Positions 43,262 through 52,145 of a stretch of 64,000 bases of DNA are shown here, piece by piece. A program made the translations under genes and the position numbers. The stretch covers positions 1-64,000 of the forward strand of contig NZ_NHOY01000005.1 of NCBI RefSeq assembly GCF_002252755.1, written 5' to 3'. This DNA comes from Halorubrum sp. Hd13. GTDB taxonomy: Archaea; Halobacteriota; Halobacteria; Halobacteriales; Haloferacaceae. The notes below the pieces were generated by a model. It was not told the origin of the DNA, made no database searches, and worked only from the letters and a program-made list of their open reading frames with translations. Each line of letters starts with the position of its first letter. Within the stretch, counting starts at the first letter, position 1.

Positions 43262-46200
43262 GTGTACACGTCTGAAGCCAAATCGGCGGAGGAGGCACAG
43301 CGACGAGACGACCCTATCGAGAACGGAGACGAGATCACAGTGAGCGCATCCGCAACCACCCGGTTCTTCGCGGTCGCGTTCTCCGTGCTGATGCTGGTCT
43401 CGGCCATGGGGGCCGGGATAATCGGCGGGGCCGGCGTCGCGCAGGCGCAGAGCGGTGGGGATGTTATTGAGCGGGTGAACGCGGGTGGAGCGAGCGTGAG
43501 CACGTCGTCCGGACCGGACTGGACCGCCGACAGTGGCGGGAGCACGTACAGCTCCGGCGGCACGGCGTACACGGCGGATAGCCTGTCAGCGGGGGACGTC
43601 ACGAATCCGACGGACGCGCCGTCGGAGGTGTTCCTCACGGAGCGGTTCGGCGATCACTCGTGGTCGTTCGACGTGAGCTCCGGGACCGAGTACGAGGTCC
43701 GGCTCTACTTCGCCGAGATCTACTACGGCGTGAACCCCAATACAGATGGCGCGGACACGGGCGACCGCGTGTTCGACGCGTCGATCGAGGGACAGCAGGT
43801 CCTGAACGACTACGACATCGTCGCCGAGACCGGCGGCGCCGCGACGGCCACCGTCGAGACGTTCGAGGTGACCCCGTCTGACGGAACGATCGACGTCTCG
43901 TTCACGAACGAGGTGGACAACGCGAAGGTGTCCGCCATCGAGGTCGTCGAGGCCACGCCCGACCCCGGCGTGCTCGGCGGGCCCGACAGCGTTGACTTCG
44001 GGACGGTCGTCACCGGCGAGAACGCGACCGAGTCCGTCACCCTCTCGAACGAGGGGGAAAGCGGTGATCAGTCGATCACGGTCGACGGCGCCTCGGTGTC
44101 CGGCACCGACGCCGGCGACTTCTCGACGGACTTCTCCGGGAGCGTGACGCTCGCGCCCGGCGAGACGACCGACGTCCCCGTGACGTTCTCGCCGTCCGAC
44201 GCCGAGGCGAAGTCGGCGAGCCTGGAGGTGAGTCACGACGCGGAGAACACCACCTCGCCGTTGACGGTCGGTCTGTCTGGTGAGGGGTCCAGTTCGGTTC
44301 CAGTCGGCTTCGGACACACAGAGCTCGACGGCTTCTCCGCGGGCAGCCCCACGTCGATCGACTGGGGGCCCGACGGGCGGCTCTACGTCTCCACTCAGGG
44401 TGGCGAGGTGTTCGCCCTCACGGTCGAGCGGAACGGAGAGGACAGCTACCAGGTGACCGAGACGGAGACGATCGACGAGATTCTGGACATCCCGAACCAC
44501 AACGACGACGGCTCCTTCGCCAGTCTCGGCGACCAGCGTCTGGTGACGGGGCTGCGCGTCGGCGGCACCGCCGACCAGCCGGTCCTGTACGTCACCTCCA
44601 GCGACCCGCGCGCCCCCGTCGGGAACGACAACCCGCCGGAGCAGAGCCTCGACACCAACTCAGGGACTATCTCGCGGTTGACCCAGCAGAGCGACGGGAG
44701 CTGGGATCACGATGTCCTCGTGCGCGGCATCGCGCGCTCGGAGGAGAACCACGCCGTCAATGGGCTTGCCATCGCCGACGGCGGCGACACGCTGTACGTC
44801 GCGGTCGGCGGCCACACGAACCAGGGCGCGCCCGGCGACAAGCTGTCGTACCTGCCGGAGTACGCGCTCTCGGCGTCCATTCTGGAGGTCGACGTCGCAC
44901 AGATCGAGAGCAACAACCAGCCGAAAGACGCGCTCGACGAGAACGGTAACGCGTACGCGGACTACTACTACGACATCCCGACGCTGAACCCCAACCAGTC
45001 GAACGCGCCGAACGGCGGACCGTTCGGCGGGCTCGACGGCGTCAACATGGCCAAGCTGGTCGACGGTGGTCCCGTGCAGGTGTACTCGCCCGGCTACCGG
45101 AACCCCTACGACGTTGTGATCCGCCCGAACGGCGACCTCTACACGATTGACAACGGTCACAACGGCGGTTGGGGCGACCAGCCCGTCGGCGAGGGGACGA
45201 ACCAGTGCACCAACGAGATCAACGACGGCGGCGGCGGTGGCGACAACCCGCTTCACCACATCGATCAGGAAGGCTACTACGGCGGTCACGCGAACCCAAC
45301 GCGCGCGAATCCGGACGGCGCGAACGTCTACGCGGGCGGGTTCAAGGACAACGCCGGCGAGCTCTTGGTCAACTTCAGTAAGAACTCGCCGGTCGAAGTC
45401 CCGGCCAACCCGGTCGAGTGCGACTGGCAGGCGCCCGGCGACGACGGAGCGCTGACGACCTTCGGTGCATCAACCAACGGGCTGGGCGTCTACACGGCGG
45501 ACAACTTCGGCGGGGCGCTCGACGGCGCGCTGCTGGCGGCTAGCTTCGACGGTAACACCTACTACACGACGTTCAACGAGAACGGGACCGAGGTCGTCGA
45601 CAAGCAGGCGCAGTTCTCGGCCGGCTTGAACACGCCGCTCGACGTCACCGCGATGGACGACGGCGAGGCGTACCCCGGCACTGTGTGGGTCGCTGACTTC
45701 GGCGGGAACGACATCGACGTGTACGAGCCGGACGACTACGGCGACAGCACCGGCGGCGGTGACCAGTGTATCGCCGACGATCCGGACGATCCGGACTACG
45801 ATCCGGACGGTGACGCCGACGGCGACGGCTACACCAATCAGGACGAGAACGAAGCCGGATCCGATCCGTGTTCGGCCTCGTCCACGCCGCCGGACTTCGA
45901 CGACGACGGGATCTCGAACCTGAACGATCCCGACGACGACAACGACGGCACGCCGGACACCGAGGACCCGTTCGCCATCGACCCGGACGACGGGACGACG
46001 ACGACCGCGCCCGTCGAGTACTCGTTCCAGAAGTCCTCGGGGCCCGGAACGATCCTGGACCTCGGATTCACCGGCCTGATGACGAACGGGACGGACTATC
46101 AGGACCTGTACGACACTGAGAACGTCATCGCGGGCGCCGCGGCGCCGGTCCTCACGGTCGAGGACGTGCCACCCGGTGACGCGTTCGAGGGAACGAACAC

Positions 46201-49200
46201 CCAGCAGTACGCGTTCCAGTCCGGCGTTCAGGTGAACGACGAACCGCTGACCGTCCACACGACGCTGGAGGCGCCGTTCTCCTCCACGCCCGAAGGCGAC
46301 GGCTTCCGGTCGCAGGGCGTGTACATCGGGAACGGCGACCAAGACAACTACGTCAAGCTGGTCGTCACAGAGAGCGGGGCGACGAGCGGGACGCCCGGTC
46401 TGGAGCTGCTGACGGAGGTCAACGGGAACGCGACGAACACGAAGATCGACGAGACCGACGTGGTCGGCAGCAAGACGGTCGACCTCTACCTCGACGTGTA
46501 CCCGGGTAACGACACCGCGGTCGCACGGTACGCGATCAGCGGGAACAACATCGACGGGACGGTTACCGGCACGCTCGGCGAGACGGACGTTCCGTCGAGC
46601 TGGCTCGACAGCACCGACCAGGGGATGGCGTTCGGCGTCATCTCGACGTCCAACAGCGCCGGGACGTTCGGCACGGAGGACCCGTACACGGCGACGTACA
46701 CCCAGCTTGAGGTAACCCAGCAGGGGACGGAGACGGACAACACGCCGCCGTCGATCGACGCTATCTCGAACCAGTCGGTCGTCAGCGGCGAGAACGTCAA
46801 CGTCTCTGTGAGCGCGTCCGACGACGACGGCGACTCGGTGTCGCTGTCGCTGAGTCAGTCGCCGGAGTTCGTGACGCTCGCGGACGGTGAGATCAGTGTC
46901 GATCCGCAGTCGAGCGACGCCGCGAACTCGCCGTACACGGTCGAGGTGACGGCTGACGACGGCACCGACACGACCACCGAGAGCTTCGAGCTCGCGGTCG
47001 ACACGGCGACTTCGACCACGGCCGGTACGGCGCTTGCGCGTGCGAACGCCGGCGGGTCGACGCTCTCGGCCACCGACGACGGTCCCGACTGGACCGGCGT
47101 CACGGGCGTGACCGCCGACGGCCCGCTCGTCTCAGTCAGCGGTACTGCAGATAACTACAACGATGGTGACGACGTGACGCCGGGCGACGAGGTTTCGTCG
47201 AGCACCCCGTCCGGAGTGTACGACGCGGAACGGTTCGGTGCGATGACTTGGGAGTTCGACGTGCCGTCCGACTCCGAGGTCGAGGTCCGTCTCTACCTCA
47301 GCAATCAGTTCCCGGGGGCCAACACGAGCGGCGACCGACAGTACAACGTCGCCGTCGAGGGCGACCAAGTGCTGACGGAGTACGACCCGGTCCAAGACGT
47401 CGGTCAGGCCAACGGGACGGTGAAGGCGTTCACCACCACCGAGGACGGCGACGGGAACGTCTCGGTCAGCTTCACCGAGGGGGCGATCGAGTTCCCGCAG
47501 GTCAACGCGATCGAGGTCGTCGAGCCCGGGACATCGACGCCGGAGCCCGAAGCGTCGGCCGACGTGGCGATCACGCCCGGCAGCGGTATCGAAGCGAGCA
47601 CCTACGGCGGCGGTTCGTTCGAGGTCACGAACACTGGCGAACAGAACATCGAGTCGGTGACGATCGACCTGAGCACGACGACGCTCCCCGACATGGTGTT
47701 CGATCCCGAAGGCACGGCCGGCGACGGGGCCGCCAAGGGCCTGAGCATCGACAGCGAGTCGGGTGATGGCGTCGGCGTCGTCTCGGTGGCCGACAGCGAC
47801 GTGTTCAGCCAGCCGCACAACGGACAGAACGACTCGGACGGCTACGACGTGCTCACGATCGAGTTCACCGACTTCGATCCCGGTGAGACGGTCGCGTTCT
47901 CGGCCGACAACGATCCGACGAGCATCAAGGGTGCGACGATCTCCTCGCAAGAGGCGGGCCCGGTGTCCGGGCTCGAACTCGCACGGGCGACGGTCGATGT
48001 CGGGTACTCCGACGGCACGACCCAGACGACTCAGACGATCGGTGACGGGAGTCCAGGCGGCGCCGAGGCCGTCGCCGACGGTGACGTCCCGGCCGCGCCG
48101 AGCATCGGTGTCCAAAATGTCTCGCTGGACGGGAGCGTGCTCGACGGCTACCACAGCGCCGCGACGGTAACCGACGCCGCACAGACGGTTACCGTCTCCG
48201 GGCCCGCGAACGCCGATGTGACGCTCGTTAGAGTCGAGGGCGAACTCGAACTCGACAATGTACCCGACTACAACGGGACGCCGGGCTACGATATTGAGGA
48301 CTACGAGGCCAACAAGGCCGAAGACGTCGAGTACTACTCGACCACGCTCGACTCGAACGGCGAGGCAGCGATACCGGTGACGCTGACCGACTCGACCGAC
48401 GTCGGCAGTCTCAACTACTTCGTTGCCGCTGTGGAAGACGGTGACGGAGCGGGACTGGCCTCCGACGCGGTCGTCCTCGAACTCGACGAGGGCTCCGCCC
48501 CGACGGTTGATTCTATCACCGACAAGGGCGTCACCGAAGGCGAGTCGCTGACCGTCGACGTGCCGGCGTCCGACGCCGACGGCGACGCGCTCGACCTGTC
48601 CGTCAGCGGACCGTCGTTCGTCGCCCTCAACGACCAGAACGACACGCTCACCGTCGCGCCCGGTGACGACATGGTCGGCACGTACGGCGTGACCGTCACC
48701 GCCGACGACGGGAACGCGACCGCGAGCGAGTCGTTCGCGGTGTACGTCGACGAACCCGACCAGAACGGGACGGTCGTCACGGCAGTCAACGCCGGCGGAG
48801 GCAACTACACCGCCAGCGACGGGACCGAGTACGTCGCCAGCGCGGACAGCGACGTGTTCAGCGGTGGCTCGACGTACAGCGTCAATCAGTCCATCGCGGC
48901 CACCGAGGACGACACGCTGTACCAAACTGAACTGTTTGGCGAAGGCGACGGCGCGCCGAACGTCGACGTGCCTGTCGAGAACGGCACCTACGAGGTGACG
49001 CTGCAGTTCACGGAGATCTTCCAGGGCGTCTCCGACAGTGACTCGCCGGACTCGTCCACGCCGCCGACCGACGGCACGAACGAGAACGACCGCCTGTTCA
49101 GCGCGACGGTCGAAGGCGAGGAAGTGCTCACGGAGTACGACATCTACTCCGAGGTCGGCCCGCTGAACGCGACCGACAAGACGTACACGGTCAACGTGAC

Positions 49201-49549
49201 CGACGGAGAGCTGAACGTCGACTTCGCGGTGACCAACGACAACGCGAAGATCAGCGCGATCAAGGTCGAGGAGATCGACACGGGCGACGAGATCGACACG
49301 CCCATCGACGGCTTCGAGAACGCGCCGACGGACCCGGACGGCGACGGGCTCTACGAGGACGTCAACGGCGACGGCGACGTGAACGTCGGTGACGCTCAGG
49401 CAATCTTCAGCAACGCCGACGATCCGGTCGTCCAGAACAACACCGACGCGTTCGATTACAACGGCGACGGGTCGGTGAACTCCGGCGACGCACAGGCGCT
49501 GTTCGCCAACGGTCTCGCGGCCGGCGACGACGACGGGACGGAGGCCTGA
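43262..49549 (+). CDS. Exported malectin/sugar-dehydrogenase protein with C-terminal dockerin
   Basis: A 2095-residue exported protein. A signal segment (about 33-63, ending GGAGVAQAQS) precedes a malectin-like domain (66-232), an ASPM/SPD2/Hydin-like beta domain (236-343), and a six-bladed propeller of the soluble glucose/sorbosone dehydrogenase family (345-825) with GYRNPYDVVIRPNGDLYTID as the active-site strand. Then come Asp-rich calcium repeats (840-910), a lectin-like beta domain, cadherin-like and further malectin domains, and a type I dockerin at the end (two DxNxDGxxNxxD loops: DVNGDGDVNVGD and DYNGDGSVNSGD). It probably oxidises a sugar outside the cell while docked to a cohesin. 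The GTG start follows an in-frame stop; GTG 43340 is an alternative. Confidence 0.85.
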   Translation: MYTSEAKSAEEAQRRDDPIENGDEITVSASATTRFFAVAFSVLMLVSAMGAGIIGGAGVAQAQSGGDVIERVNAGGASVSTSSGPDWTADSGGSTYSSGGTAYTADSLSAGDVTNPTDAPSEVFLTERFGDHSWSFDVSSGTEYEVRLYFAEIYYGVNPNTDGADTGDRVFDASIEGQQVLNDYDIVAETGGAATATVETFEVTPSDGTIDVSFTNEVDNAKVSAIEVVEATPDPGVLGGPDSVDFGTVVTGENATESVTLSNEGESGDQSITVDGASVSGTDAGDFSTDFSGSVTLAPGETTDVPVTFSPSDAEAKSASLEVSHDAENTTSPLTVGLSGEGSSSVPVGFGHTELDGFSAGSPTSIDWGPDGRLYVSTQGGEVFALTVERNGEDSYQVTETETIDEILDIPNHNDDGSFASLGDQRLVTGLRVGGTADQPVLYVTSSDPRAPVGNDNPPEQSLDTNSGTISRLTQQSDGSWDHDVLVRGIARSEENHAVNGLAIADGGDTLYVAVGGHTNQGAPGDKLSYLPEYALSASILEVDVAQIESNNQPKDALDENGNAYADYYYDIPTLNPNQSNAPNGGPFGGLDGVNMAKLVDGGPVQVYSPGYRNPYDVVIRPNGDLYTIDNGHNGGWGDQPVGEGTNQCTNEINDGGGGGDNPLHHIDQEGYYGGHANPTRANPDGANVYAGGFKDNAGELLVNFSKNSPVEVPANPVECDWQAPGDDGALTTFGASTNGLGVYTADNFGGALDGALLAASFDGNTYYTTFNENGTEVVDKQAQFSAGLNTPLDVTAMDDGEAYPGTVWVADFGGNDIDVYEPDDYGDSTGGGDQCIADDPDDPDYDPDGDADGDGYTNQDENEAGSDPCSASSTPPDFDDDGISNLNDPDDDNDGTPDTEDPFAIDPDDGTTTTAPVEYSFQKSSGPGTILDLGFTGLMTNGTDYQDLYDTENVIAGAAAPVLTVEDVPPGDAFEGTNTQQYAFQSGVQVNDEPLTVHTTLEAPFSSTPEGDGFRSQGVYIGNGDQDNYVKLVVTESGATSGTPGLELLTEVNGNATNTKIDETDVVGSKTVDLYLDVYPGNDTAVARYAISGNNIDGTVTGTLGETDVPSSWLDSTDQGMAFGVISTSNSAGTFGTEDPYTATYTQLEVTQQGTETDNTPPSIDAISNQSVVSGENVNVSVSASDDDGDSVSLSLSQSPEFVTLADGEISVDPQSSDAANSPYTVEVTADDGTDTTTESFELAVDTATSTTAGTALARANAGGSTLSATDDGPDWTGVTGVTADGPLVSVSGTADNYNDGDDVTPGDEVSSSTPSGVYDAERFGAMTWEFDVPSDSEVEVRLYLSNQFPGANTSGDRQYNVAVEGDQVLTEYDPVQDVGQANGTVKAFTTTEDGDGNVSVSFTEGAIEFPQVNAIEVVEPGTSTPEPEASADVAITPGSGIEASTYGGGSFEVTNTGEQNIESVTIDLSTTTLPDMVFDPEGTAGDGAAKGLSIDSESGDGVGVVSVADSDVFSQPHNGQNDSDGYDVLTIEFTDFDPGETVAFSADNDPTSIKGATISSQEAGPVSGLELARATVDVGYSDGTTQTTQTIGDGSPGGAEAVADGDVPAAPSIGVQNVSLDGSVLDGYHSAATVTDAAQTVTVSGPANADVTLVRVEGELELDNVPDYNGTPGYDIEDYEANKAEDVEYYSTTLDSNGEAAIPVTLTDSTDVGSLNYFVAAVEDGDGAGLASDAVVLELDEGSAPTVDSITDKGVTEGESLTVDVPASDADGDALDLSVSGPSFVALNDQNDTLTVAPGDDMVGTYGVTVTADDGNATASESFAVYVDEPDQNGTVVTAVNAGGGNYTASDGTEYVASADSDVFSGGSTYSVNQSIAATEDDTLYQTELFGEGDGAPNVDVPVENGTYEVTLQFTEIFQGVSDSDSPDSSTPPTDGTNENDRLFSATVEGEEVLTEYDIYSEVGPLNATDKTYTVNVTDGELNVDFAVTNDNAKISAIKVEEIDTGDEIDTPIDGFENAPTDPDGDGLYEDVNGDGDVNVGDAQAIFSNADDPVVQNNTDAFDYNGDGSVNSGDAQALFANGLAAGDDDGTEA

Positions 49550-49697
49550 TCAGCCGCCGCTCCGCGCTTCGGCCCGATGCCACTCCAGAGGTATGGCACC
49601 CACGCGGGCCGGGCGCCCCCGGACAGACCACGCACCAACCACCCACGACCTGACCGACCCACGACACGAGACGACAGCCCAGACGAGAAAGAACCCG

Positions 49698-52145
49698 ATG
49701 AAACCCACAACACCGACCCAACGGAAGGCGCTGACCCTGTTGATAGCCGTGGTGGTCGCCCTCTCGGCGACCGCCGGCTTCGCAGGCGCAGCGACGACAA
49801 CCGAACTGACAGTATCGATTACGGACGACGACAACACGATCGAACCCGGCGAGACGACGACCGTCGAAATCGCGGTCGCGAACGCCGACAACGGCGTCGG
49901 CGCCGCAGAGCTCGGTGTCGAATTGAGTGACCCCGGAGTCGGGACGATAACCGACGTGACGATCCCGAACGCACCCGGAAGTACGGACAACAACATCACC
50001 GGCGGCGGCGCGGCGGCAGACATCAAGTACGCCTTCGCTAACAACTCTGACACCGGTTCGGTCACCATCGTCGAGATGACCGTTCAGGGCGCATCGGCCG
50101 GGACGACAGACATCGAGATCACCGAGAACAGTCAGACCGGCTTCCTCGCCGTCTTTGACGAGAACGGAGCCGGCTACACGCTCGATACCATCGGCAGCGC
50201 GACGCTGACGGTCAACACCCCGCCCGACGCGGACGCGGGCCCGGACCAGACCGTCGACGAGGGCGAGACGGTCACGCTCGACGCGACCGCGTCGAACGAC
50301 CCGGACGGCGACTCGCTGAGCTACTCGTGGACCCAGACCGGCGGTCCGGACGTCTCGCTGAGTGACGCAGACACCGCCAATCCGACGTTCCCCGCCCCGG
50401 AAGTCACCGAGGACACCGCGCTCGATTTCGAGGTGGAAGTCACGGACACCGTCGGAGCGACCGACAACGACTCGGTCAGCGTGACCGTCCAGCTGGCCGC
50501 GCCCGCGGCGGCGAACTTCCAGGTCTCGAACCTGAGCGCACCCAGTAGCGTCACAGAGGGCGAGAACATCACCGTCTCCGCGGACGTGGAGAACACCGGC
50601 GGCCAGACCGCCACTAAGTCGGTCGAGTTCCGCCTCGACACGGACGGCGACGACTCGATCGACGACGAGGGCGCGCTCGCGTCGCAGGGCGTCGAGCTTG
50701 CGCCCGGCGAATCGACGACCGTCACCTTCGATAACATCGACACGAGCGGGCTGTCGGGCACGCTCACGCACGGGGTGTTCACGGTAGACGACACCGAGAC
50801 CGCACAGATCACGATCAACGAGCCCGCGGCGGCGGACTTCCAAGTGTCGAACCTGCAGGCACCCGAGAACGCGACGCAGGGCGACGCGATCGACGTCTCC
50901 GCCGAAATCGATAACGCGGGCGAACAGACCGCGACCAAGTCCGTCGAGTTCCGCATCGACGCGAACGGTGACGGCTTCGGCGACGCCGGTGACGTGGCCC
51001 TCAGTCAGAACGTCGAACTCGCCGGCGGCGAGTCGACGACGGTCGAGTTCACCGACGTCGACACGAATCCGCTGGCGCCGGGGACCTACGACCACGGCGT
51101 CTTCACCGAGGACGACAACGCCACCGCGCAGATCACCGTCGAAGCACCGCCGGAGCCGCCGGGTGACAAGGAGACGACCGTAAGCCTCCAGCCCGCCGAC
51201 CAGACCACCGCCGTCGGCGTCACCGCGACCTATGAGATCGTCGTCGACAGCGCGGACGGCGGCGTCGGTGCGGCCGAGATCAGCGTCGCCGTCGACGATC
51301 CCGGTGTTGCGGCGATCACCGGCGCAAGCGCTATCGACGCGAACGCGAGCGAACAAGTTGATGTCGCCGCGGACGGCTCGTCGGTCGACCTGGATTACGC
51401 GTTCGCCGACACCGCCGAGACGGGCAGTGTCGCCGTCGCGACGGTGACCGTAGAGGGCGCCAGCGCCGGAACCGCGAACCTGTCGCTCGCACCGACCGAA
51501 ACGAACGACGAGGTACTCGTCTTCGACGAGAACGGCGCCCCCTACGACGTGACCGGGACCGACGGTGCGGCAGTTGAGGTGCAAGCGGTGCAGTTCCTCG
51601 TGGACGACCTCGAGGCGCCCGAGAAGGCGCCCGTCGGGAGCGACGTCACGGTCACCGCGAACGTCACCAACGACGGCGGACAGGCCGCCACGCAGACGGT
51701 GGAGTTCCGCCTCGACGTCGAGGGCGACGGCTTCGGCGACGACGACGACGTGGTCCTCTCACAGAACGTCCAGTTGGAGCCCGGAGAGTCGACGACCGTC
51801 GAGTACACCGACATCGGTACGGGCGGTCTCGCACCCGGTGACTACACCCACGGCGTCTTCACCGAGAACGACTCCGCGACCGCGACCCTCTCGGTGGAGG
51901 AAGCGGAGGAGGGGCCGCCGCCGGTCGGAAACTTCACCGACGCACCGACTGACCCTGACGACGACGGTCTCTACGAGGACGTCAACGGCGACGGCCAGTT
52001 CAACATCGTCGACGTCCAGGCGCTGTTCGCCAACCTCGACGACGAGACGATCGAGAACTACCCGGACGCGTTCGACTTCAACGGCGACGGTACCGTCGAC
52101 GTCGTCGACGTGCAGAAACTGTTCACGGAGTACTCAGACCAATGA
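49698..52145 (+). CDS. Scaffoldin-like protein: two cohesins, PKD, CARDB repeats and a dockerin
   Basis: An 815-residue exported protein. A Sec-type signal (residues 9-31) is followed by a cohesin-like domain (32-172, GETTTVEIAVANADNGVGAAE), a PKD domain (175-265, PPDADAGPDQTVDEGETVTL), two CARDB-like repeats (272-375 and 378-482), a second cohesin-like domain (492-630), a third CARDB repeat (631-733), and a C-terminal dockerin (745-812; loops DVNGDGQFNIVD and DFNGDGTVDVVD). Having both partner types makes it able to bind enzymes and dock elsewhere, as bacterial scaffoldins do. It overlaps the next gene by 4 bp (ATGA). The start MKPTTPTQRK suits the signal; upstream in-frame Met residues do not. 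Confidence 0.82.
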   Translation: MKPTTPTQRKALTLLIAVVVALSATAGFAGAATTTELTVSITDDDNTIEPGETTTVEIAVANADNGVGAAELGVELSDPGVGTITDVTIPNAPGSTDNNITGGGAAADIKYAFANNSDTGSVTIVEMTVQGASAGTTDIEITENSQTGFLAVFDENGAGYTLDTIGSATLTVNTPPDADAGPDQTVDEGETVTLDATASNDPDGDSLSYSWTQTGGPDVSLSDADTANPTFPAPEVTEDTALDFEVEVTDTVGATDNDSVSVTVQLAAPAAANFQVSNLSAPSSVTEGENITVSADVENTGGQTATKSVEFRLDTDGDDSIDDEGALASQGVELAPGESTTVTFDNIDTSGLSGTLTHGVFTVDDTETAQITINEPAAADFQVSNLQAPENATQGDAIDVSAEIDNAGEQTATKSVEFRIDANGDGFGDAGDVALSQNVELAGGESTTVEFTDVDTNPLAPGTYDHGVFTEDDNATAQITVEAPPEPPGDKETTVSLQPADQTTAVGVTATYEIVVDSADGGVGAAEISVAVDDPGVAAITGASAIDANASEQVDVAADGSSVDLDYAFADTAETGSVAVATVTVEGASAGTANLSLAPTETNDEVLVFDENGAPYDVTGTDGAAVEVQAVQFLVDDLEAPEKAPVGSDVTVTANVTNDGGQAATQTVEFRLDVEGDGFGDDDDVVLSQNVQLEPGESTTVEYTDIGTGGLAPGDYTHGVFTENDSATATLSVEEAEEGPPPVGNFTDAPTDPDDDGLYEDVNGDGQFNIVDVQALFANLDDETIENYPDAFDFNGDGTVDVVDVQKLFTEYSDQ

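Noticed and set aside
47132-48925. 597-codon open frame opposite the 2095-residue protein
   Set aside because: Antisense composition with no motif; the plus strand carries recognisable domains throughout.
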